DNA of 29,203 bases from an uncultured Bacteroidales bacterium (GTDB taxonomy: Bacteria > Bacteroidota > Bacteroidia > Bacteroidales > UBA932). This document shows positions 25,111 through 29,203 of this stretch, in pieces. Each line of letters begins with the position of its first letter. Positions within the stretch are counted from its first letter, which is position 1. Location: NCBI GenBank assembly GCA_934725285.1, contig CAKVBK010000011.1, positions 1 through 29,203 of the forward strand, given 5' to 3'. The position numbers were made by a program, and so were the translations under genes. The notes under the pieces were generated by a model. The model searched no databases. It had not been told where the DNA came from and saw nothing but the letters and a program-made list of their open reading frames with translations.

Positions 25111-25647
25111 CTAAAAGTACAAGTCTTCTATACTCTCTCCCGCCCCATCAGATTGAGACCTGGAATTTTCCATATCATCATATCGACTCCAAGTATCTTG
25201 GCGCATAATGTGCTTAGTGTCAACTTTTCTCAAAAATTCATCCACGTCCTCACAGCCACCCGGAAAGATGGTCTGCCATGAGTCTCCTAAATAGTGTTTA
25301 AGATTATTGATGATTATAAGAAGACCATTATTTGCGTTTTTAAGATTCTTCTTCGAATTAGACGCCACAACACTAAGGATATTCTTGATCTTTTTGTCCT
25401 TGGATTTGAGCGTCTCCTTCAGATCTCTGTTCTCACTTTCGAGAACAGAGATCTGCCGCTTAAGATCACGGATTATTACGGCATGCCCTTTGTCAAGACG
25501 GCTTGCTAAAACTTCACGAAGCACCTTCCCATTGAGTGCGTCATATATAACATCAAGTACTTCCTCCTGCTCTTCAAGCGAACCGAGGTTATTAAACGCG
25601 ACAAGAATGTCGTACACGGCTTTACTGCAAACTTGCATCTCTTTCAT
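25111..25647 (-). CDS. Unrecognised coiled-coil protein in an AT-rich island
   Basis: I do not recognise this 178-residue protein. It has no signal peptide and no transmembrane segment. The N-terminal 50 residues look helical (MQVCSKAVYDILVAFNNLG, then acidic LEEQEEVLDVIYDAL). Residues of about 57-95 form a leucine-zipper-like coiled coil (RDLKRQISVLESENRDLKE). A more hydrophobic GLLIIINNLKHYLG segment follows, and the C-terminus is polar. Codons end in A/T far more often than in the neighbouring genes, and the flanks are AT-rich, suggesting recent acquisition or weak selection. It converges with the GH13 gene at a shared terminator. A perfect 15-bp inverted repeat lies inside the coiled-coil coding part, and two stem-loops lie upstream of the start. 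That it is a real gene rests on length, helical regularity and lack of a better frame; function unknown. Confidence 0.6.
   Translation of the reverse strand: MKEMQVCSKAVYDILVAFNNLGSLEEQEEVLDVIYDALNGKVLREVLASRLDKGHAVIIRDLKRQISVLESENRDLKETLKSKDKKIKNILSVVASNSKKNLKNANNGLLIIINNLKHYLGDSWQTIFPGGCEDVDEFLRKVDTKHIMRQDTWSRYDDMENSRSQSDGAGESIEDLYF
25420..25455. repeat. Perfect 15-bp inverted repeat, 6-nt loop, inside the coiled-coil gene
   Basis: CAGATCTCTGTTCTC (25420-25434) is followed by ACTTTC and then by its exact reverse complement, GAGAACAGAGATCTG (25441-25455). In the minus-strand mRNA it would fold into a stable hairpin with loop GAAAGU while encoding QISVLESENRDL. No T tract follows on either strand, so it does not look like a terminator. 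Confidence 0.85.
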
Positions 25648-25733
25648 ATCTGATGGAACAACATATTAACAATTATTGAAGGCCATTCAAGGTTTTCGCT
25701 CCGACCAAACCGCAATATCTTCAATAAACCTTT

Positions 25734-25770
25734 TGTAATGGATAAAAACGGCATTGATTTGTCCATTACA
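25734..25770 (+). repeat. Stem-loop/dyad, 9 perfect plus 3 further base pairs
   Basis: TGTAATGGA (25734-25742) is the reverse complement of TCCATTACA (25762-25770). Beyond one T/G pair, AAA (25744-25746) pairs with TTT (25758-25760), leaving an 11-nt loop. As plus-strand RNA the stem is 13 bp with one U-G wobble; on the minus strand that position is an A-C mismatch. It could be an operator dyad or a structured RNA. Confidence 0.65.
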
Positions 25771-25775
25771 CAAAT

Positions 25776-25803
25776 ATTATTGGACTAAACGACTTCTAAT
25801 AAT
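25776..25803 (+). repeat. Second stem-loop adjoining the first
   Basis: ATTATTGGA (25776-25784) pairs with TCTAATAAT (25795-25803) around a 10-nt loop. There is one G-T position, which again is a wobble on the plus strand and a mismatch on the minus strand. It starts 5 bp after the previous stem-loop. Confidence 0.5.
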
Positions 25804-25890
25804 TGAGCCCAAAGTGCCAGAGAGGAATGAACATCATAAATCTGCTTCAGTTCCCGTGATGTATTTGTTTAGATTCCGCACAAAGATAAC

Positions 25891-25912
25891 AAAATTCCCT
25901 CATTGAGGGGAA
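25891..25912 (-). terminator. Probable terminator downstream of gltX
   Basis: Read on the minus strand, TTCCCCTC-AAT-GAGGGAA forms a 7-bp stem with one bulged C and a 3-nt loop, directly followed by TTTTG. It lies about 150 bp after the gltX stop codon, the only hairpin there with a T tail. Confidence 0.45.
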
Positions 25913-25936
25913 CAAGGCCATCTCGAGTGACCCTCC

Positions 25937-25967
25937 TTGTCCGGCGAAAGGGTGCTTCACCGGACAA
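25937..25967. repeat. GC-rich hairpin downstream of gltX
   Basis: TTGTCCGG (25937-25944) pairs perfectly with CCGGACAA (25960-25967). An inner GAA/TTC continues after one C-A mismatch, leaving a 7-nt loop. No T tract follows on either strand, so it may act as an mRNA 3'-end or processing structure rather than a terminator. Confidence 0.5.
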
Positions 25968-26059
25968 AACAATTTCATAAAGCGGGAGACCCATACCTGA
26001 ATGTTGTGCTATGGTAAGCATAACCGGCTAATGACTTGTCATCAGAAACAACGTCAGGA

Positions 26060-27805
26060 TTACGCCAGACGGGTGTTGGCGTAAGCGATGCGGGCAAGGG
26101 TCTCTTGCTTGCCGATGCGGACGATTATGTCTGCGATGCCCAGACCGCTGGCGGCACCGGCCAAGGCCAGACGGGTGGCGTTCATCACCTTGCCCATCGG
26201 CCACTCGTTACCTCGGATGAAGTCCTCAAGAGCCTTCTCGAAGGCTGGGACTGACCATTCACCGGCATATTCATCGACAAAGAAGGCGACCTTGGCGACA
26301 TATTCAGCGACCTCCGGCTTCCAGAACTTGTCAACGTCCTTGGCGAGGAACGGCGCTGTGGCGGCATCGTCATAGACTTTCGCTCGAGGGTCGGCCTGAC
26401 GGCGAGGGTCGTTGCCCTGCGGCTCCACGGCCGCTCCGGCCTTGATTCCGTACCTCCCGAAATCCTGCGGGGAGACGAAGAGGTAAGAGGCTATCGTCCA
26501 GAAATCCTTCACGAAAGTGGCTCTTTCCTTGATGAACGAAACCACATTCTGAACGTAAATTTTTGTGAATATGTGCTTTTCAAAGTCAGCGCCAGATACG
26601 TTTCCCTCGGCGCCTGCCGCCTTGGCGCGATCAGAGTTATCGACAACCTTGATTCCATGTTCCTCAAGAACAGGCACCAACAGGCCGGCAAGCTCCTCGT
26701 CGGATTTCAGGCGGAGATATTCCTTGTTGTACCAGCGGGCCTTCTCCGGGTTGAAGCGGGCACCGGACTTTACGATTCGGTCGAGGGAGAAAGCCTTGAT
26801 CAGATCGTCCATAGTGAACATCTCGCGGTCATCACCAGGATTCCAGCCGAGGAAGGCCAGCAGGTTCACGAACGCCTCCGGGAAGTAGCCGTCCTCACGG
26901 TAGCCTCTGGAGACCTCCCCCTGGGCGTTCACCCACTTTAGCGGAAAGACAGGGAAACCGAGTTTGTCGCCGTCGCGCTTGCTGAGCTTACCCTTTCCGT
27001 CCGGCTTCAGAAGCAGGGACAGGTGGGCGAAACGAGGCATCGTGTCCTCCCAGCCGAAAGCCTTGTAAAGCATGTAGTGGAGCGGCAGGGACGGAAGCCA
27101 TTCCTCTCCCCTTATGACCTCGGAGATCTCCATGAGGTGATCGTCCACGATGTTGGCAAGATGATAGGTAGGCAGTTCGTCGGCCCTCTTCCACAGGACC
27201 TTGTCATCGAGAGTGTCGGTGTTCACCTCTATGTGGCCACGGATCAGATCATCCATCTTGACAACAGTGTCAGTCGGCATCTTGAAGCGGACAGTCCAGT
27301 CGGAAGTCTCCTCAAGCAGCCTCTTGACCTCGCCCTGTGGCAGGGTCAGCGAGTTGCGCATTTTCATTCTGGTCACCTGGTTGTAGATGAAGGTCTGGCC
27401 GGAAGCCTCCGCTTCGGCGCGTGCCTTCTCCAAAGCCTCGGATGAGTCGAAGGCGTAGTAGGCGTAGCCGTTCTCGATCAACTGCTCGGCATACTTGCGG
27501 TAGATTCCGCGCCTCTGGCTCTGACGGTAGGGAGCGTGTGGATGACGCTCGGAAGGAGTCTCGACAACCTTTCCGTTCTCATCCACTCCTTCGTCCGGAA
27601 TGATTCCGCACCAGTTCAGGGCCTCGATGATATATTCCTCGGCCCCGGGCACGAACCTGTGTGAGTCTGTGTCCTCGATTCTGATGATGAAATCACCTCC
27701 GCGCTGCTTGGCGTAGAGGTAGTTATAGAGAGCCGTGCGGACTCCGCCCATGTGCAGCGGACCGGTCGGTGACGGCGCGAATCTTACTCTTGTTTTCCTG
27801 GTCAT
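26060..27805 (-). CDS. gltX: Glutamyl-tRNA synthetase
   Basis: This class I aminoacyl-tRNA synthetase charges tRNA-Glu in the cytoplasm. The first residues RVRFAPSPTGPLHMGGVRTA contain the HIGH-type motif HMGG (18-21). IRIEDTD follows at about 41-47, VIRGEEWLPSLPLHYMLYKA in the catalytic domain, and the KMSKS-type motif KLSKRDGD at about 274-281. The GLAFLGWNPG-type segment (NLLAFLGWNPGDDREMF) marks GluRS rather than GlnRS. At 581 residues it is about 70 longer than usual. The excess maps to the C-terminal anticodon-binding half: roughly 386-407 (Ala/Gly-rich) and 449-486 (GAAVEPQGNDPRRQADPRAK). It reads away from the neighbouring lipoprotein gene with a 162-bp gap that holds that gene's terminator. 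Confidence 0.96.
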   Translation of the reverse strand: MTRKTRVRFAPSPTGPLHMGGVRTALYNYLYAKQRGGDFIIRIEDTDSHRFVPGAEEYIIEALNWCGIIPDEGVDENGKVVETPSERHPHAPYRQSQRRGIYRKYAEQLIENGYAYYAFDSSEALEKARAEAEASGQTFIYNQVTRMKMRNSLTLPQGEVKRLLEETSDWTVRFKMPTDTVVKMDDLIRGHIEVNTDTLDDKVLWKRADELPTYHLANIVDDHLMEISEVIRGEEWLPSLPLHYMLYKAFGWEDTMPRFAHLSLLLKPDGKGKLSKRDGDKLGFPVFPLKWVNAQGEVSRGYREDGYFPEAFVNLLAFLGWNPGDDREMFTMDDLIKAFSLDRIVKSGARFNPEKARWYNKEYLRLKSDEELAGLLVPVLEEHGIKVVDNSDRAKAAGAEGNVSGADFEKHIFTKIYVQNVVSFIKERATFVKDFWTIASYLFVSPQDFGRYGIKAGAAVEPQGNDPRRQADPRAKVYDDAATAPFLAKDVDKFWKPEVAEYVAKVAFFVDEYAGEWSVPAFEKALEDFIRGNEWPMGKVMNATRLALAGAASGLGIADIIVRIGKQETLARIAYANTRLA

Positions 27806-27856
27806 ATCAGCTCAACTCTCGCAAGCAGGCAATTACTTGCTGTAAAAAACATTATC

Positions 27857-27905
27857 TCACGTCCGAAGGTTATTGCCAACCTTCATCAATTCACGTCCCC
27901 CCCCC
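27857..27905. repeat. 8-bp direct repeats flanking a hairpin, plus a C9 run, upstream of gltX
   Basis: TCACGTCC occurs at 27857-27864 and 27891-27898. Between the copies, GAAGGTT (27865-27871) and AACCTTC (27878-27884) form a 7-bp stem with a 6-nt loop. The second copy merges into nine consecutive C (27897-27905). The block lies 52-100 bp upstream of the gltX start, in its promoter or leader zone. Confidence 0.5.
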
Positions 27906-27915
27906 TAAAGATGGG

Positions 27916-27950
27916 GAAAAGGCTGGCCAGCAATGAAACGTGGTCAGCCT
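27916..27950 (-). terminator. Terminator of the TlpA-like lipoprotein gene
   Basis: On the minus strand AGGCTGACCA (27950-27941) pairs with TGGCCAGCCT (27929-27920), with one G-U-type pair and an 11-nt loop, and runs into TTTT and CCCC. It lies 18 bp after the stop codon of the gene at 27968. Confidence 0.8.
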
Positions 27951-27967
27951 CAGACATATTCCTAAAA

Positions 27968-29083
27968 TTAAAGTTTCGAAGAGACGGCCTTGCGCAGATC
28001 CTTGTCCGTCTTGATGACATCAGGACTGAGGTTTCCGTCCACGATAAGATAGGCAACCGGAAGACCGCGGCTGATGTTGTAAAGGACAGCGGCCTGTGAA
28101 GCGGCGCCCAAACCATCGCAGACATTGATCCACGGCAGGTTCTGGCTCTTCACGGCACTCGCCCACGCACCCTTGTCGGTGTCAAGGGACACGGAATATA
28201 TCTCAAGCCCCTTAGGGTGATATTCGTTGTAAAGTGGCATAAGCACGTCCTGGTTGAACATCTTCTGGGCGGCGTCGGCGGCCTGCCAGAAATAGACCAG
28301 CACGGCCTTCGAGCTAACGTCACTGAGCTTGACCTTGGTTCCGTCAACGGACGGAAGGTTCAAATCAGGATACGATGTTTCCCGGGCATTCTGAACCTGC
28401 TGGCTGAGATTGAATATGTTGAATCTCTTCTCGGCCTCCTTCTTCAGAGCCGCCACGTACTTTGATTCCGGATAGACAGTCATCAACGAGTCGTAAACAT
28501 TCTGGAACAGGATGGCGTCAGTCGTCTGGCTGAAAATCGGGAAATTTTCGTTGACCTTCTGGTACAGCACAGGAATGGACGTCAGAGACTTGGAGTTCGT
28601 CATGATGTACTTCACGCGGCCACGATAGTAGTCGATGTAATCCTTGGAGGCGGCGGCGTTGTCACCGGCGGCGGCATCGGCGGAGAACTTGTCCAAGAAC
28701 GCGGAGAAATCCTCCTCGACCTGACGAAGCTTCTCGCTCTCCCCAGAACCCTCCACGGAATACTTTCCAAGCGTGTCGGAAACGACTTTCACCTTGTCGC
28801 CTTTCTGAAGCAGCAGCGAAGCCACCTTGGTGTCTCCCTTGAAAAAGTACACGAACTGCGGCTGCCCCTTGAGGACATCAATCTTGCAGGAATATGCTCC
28901 CGAAGCGTCCGTCTTGAGCGTGTCCATGGCCACAAGCGTGTTGCCAGACAGTTGTTTAACAACCACCTGAGTGTCATGCGCACCCGTGAGAGTGCCCTTG
29001 ACATAGGCCTTGTCCGAGCACGAGGAGGCGGCCACCAGCACGGCCGCGGCAAGAAGCATGTTTCTACAATTTCTCATATTCAT
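27968..29083 (-). CDS. DUF4369/TlpA-like thioredoxin-fold lipoprotein lacking CxxC
   Basis: This 371-residue lipoprotein has a hydrophobic signal and lipobox AASSC with the acylated Cys at residue 22. An N-terminal DUF4369-type beta domain (about 27-112) begins AYVKGTLTGAHDTQVVVKQL. A helical middle part follows, and a C-terminal thioredoxin/TlpA-like domain covers about 240-371 (YPDLNLPSVDGTKVKLSDVSSKAVLVYFW). In active relatives the sequence after FW is of the type ATWCGPC. Here it reads QAADAAQKM, with no cysteine, although the cis-Pro site (GLPVAYLIVDG) is kept. It is therefore probably not a disulfide oxidoreductase and may be a binding or scaffold protein. An alternative ATG at 29077 drops two residues. 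The start overlaps the HIT gene upstream by about 20 bp, and a terminator follows at 27950. Confidence 0.88.
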   Translation of the reverse strand: MNMRNCRNMLLAAAVLVAASSCSDKAYVKGTLTGAHDTQVVVKQLSGNTLVAMDTLKTDASGAYSCKIDVLKGQPQFVYFFKGDTKVASLLLQKGDKVKVVSDTLGKYSVEGSGESEKLRQVEEDFSAFLDKFSADAAAGDNAAASKDYIDYYRGRVKYIMTNSKSLTSIPVLYQKVNENFPIFSQTTDAILFQNVYDSLMTVYPESKYVAALKKEAEKRFNIFNLSQQVQNARETSYPDLNLPSVDGTKVKLSDVSSKAVLVYFWQAADAAQKMFNQDVLMPLYNEYHPKGLEIYSVSLDTDKGAWASAVKSQNLPWINVCDGLGAASQAAVLYNISRGLPVAYLIVDGNLSPDVIKTDKDLRKAVSSKL

Positions 29084-29203
29084 TGAATATAGCTGCGGCT
29101 ATCGCCTTGTTTTCCTCCGGAGAGATCTCCAGACGTTTTTTCTTGATGTCCATGTCGGCCTCGGTCTGGAGCGGCACCAGATGGATGTGAGTGTGAGGCA
29201 CTT
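29064..29203 (-). CDS. HIT-family protein, C-terminal end (partial)
   Basis: On the minus strand from the window edge, the frame starting at 29201 reads VPHTHIHLVPLQTEADM and continues through KKKRLEISPEENKAIAAAIF to a TAG at 29064-29066. HTHIHLVPL is the histidine-triad signature (HxHxH followed by a hydrophobic residue). The protein is thus a member of the HIT nucleotide hydrolase/transferase superfamily, cytoplasmic, acting on nucleoside phosphoramidates or dinucleoside polyphosphates. Only about 45 C-terminal residues are inside the window; the start lies beyond its end. Its stop overlaps the start of the TlpA-like lipoprotein gene by about 20 bp, suggesting co-transcription. Confidence 0.85.
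   Translation of the reverse strand, partial: VPHTHIHLVPLQTEADMDIKKKRLEISPEENKAIAAAIFNEYEKL

Larger units (their letters stand above)
25648..26059. other. AT-rich, hairpin-rich intergenic region without a recognisable gene
   Basis: These 412 bp between two minus-strand genes contain no convincing coding frame, tRNA or insertion sequence. They contain at least four stem-loops, described separately (25734, 25776, 25895, 25937). CAAAGATA at 25881-25888 reads TATCTTTG on the minus strand, an exact TAnnTTTG -7 box that could drive the coiled-coil gene with a leader of about 230 nt holding the first two stem-loops. No TTTG is visible at the -33 distance. Confidence 0.5.

Noticed and set aside
22977..27961. 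13-mer CTCAGACATATTC shared at 22977 and 27949
   Set aside because: Several shared 13-mers are expected by chance in a window of this size, and the over-represented hexamer is part of it.
1..29203. CRISPR arrays, tRNA or rRNA genes, insertion sequences, defence systems
   Set aside because: No spaced repeat arrays, cloverleaf or rRNA sequence, transposase or recognisable defence gene was seen on either strand.

Overview
The window looks like chromosomal DNA of a Bacteroidota, most likely order Bacteroidales. The reasons are a SusC/SusD pair, a DUF5074-type beta-propeller lipoprotein behind a TonB receptor, a Bacteroidetes-type enlarged MraY, a DUF4369/TlpA-like lipoprotein, a TAnnTTTG-type -7 box before mraZ, and mostly SD-less starts. 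Genes are fairly GC-rich, apart from an AT-rich stretch at about 25.1-26.0 kb. I do not assign a genus.

Layout. (1) 1-1838: the 3' end of a TonB-dependent receptor and a surface beta-propeller lipoprotein, closed by a terminator. The pair resembles the BtuB-BtuG vitamin B12 capture pair. (2) 2169-6985: a SusC/SusD (RagA/RagB-like) uptake pair with its own terminator and no degradative enzymes beside it. (3) 7046-22941: a compact division and cell-wall (dcw) operon in the order mraZ, rsmH, ftsL-like, ftsI, murE, mraY, murD, ftsW, murG, murC, ftsQ, ftsA, ftsZ. Spacings run from short overlaps to 15 bp. Four TGGA direct repeats at exact 10-bp spacing lie upstream of mraZ and look like a MraZ operator. 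murF and ddl are not in the run. (4) 23014-24936: a secreted GH13 glucosidase/amylase, 72 bp after ftsZ and ending in a strong hairpin. (5) 25111-26059: an AT-rich, hairpin-rich island with one unrecognised coiled-coil gene on the minus strand. (6) 26060-29203, minus strand: gltX with extra insertions, a TlpA-like lipoprotein lacking the CxxC motif, and the 3' end of a HIT-family gene that overlaps it.

How the genes work together: murE, murD, murC, mraY and murG make lipid II. FtsW and FtsI polymerise and crosslink septal peptidoglycan. FtsL-like and FtsQ connect these to the FtsA/FtsZ ring. MraZ probably represses the whole run. The flanking TonB-type systems import nutrients across the outer membrane.

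Most notable non-gene signals: (a) the hexamer GAATAT/ATATTC is strongly over-represented across the whole window, about 75 hand-counted occurrences against roughly 9-14 expected and about 8 for a same-composition control. It occurs in all codon phases and on both strands. (b) A perfect 15-bp inverted repeat with a 6-nt loop lies inside the orphan coiled-coil gene, and further stem-loops lie upstream of it. (c) The mraZ operator array. (d) Three canonical Shine-Dalgarno sequences inside the dcw operon of a lineage that rarely uses them.
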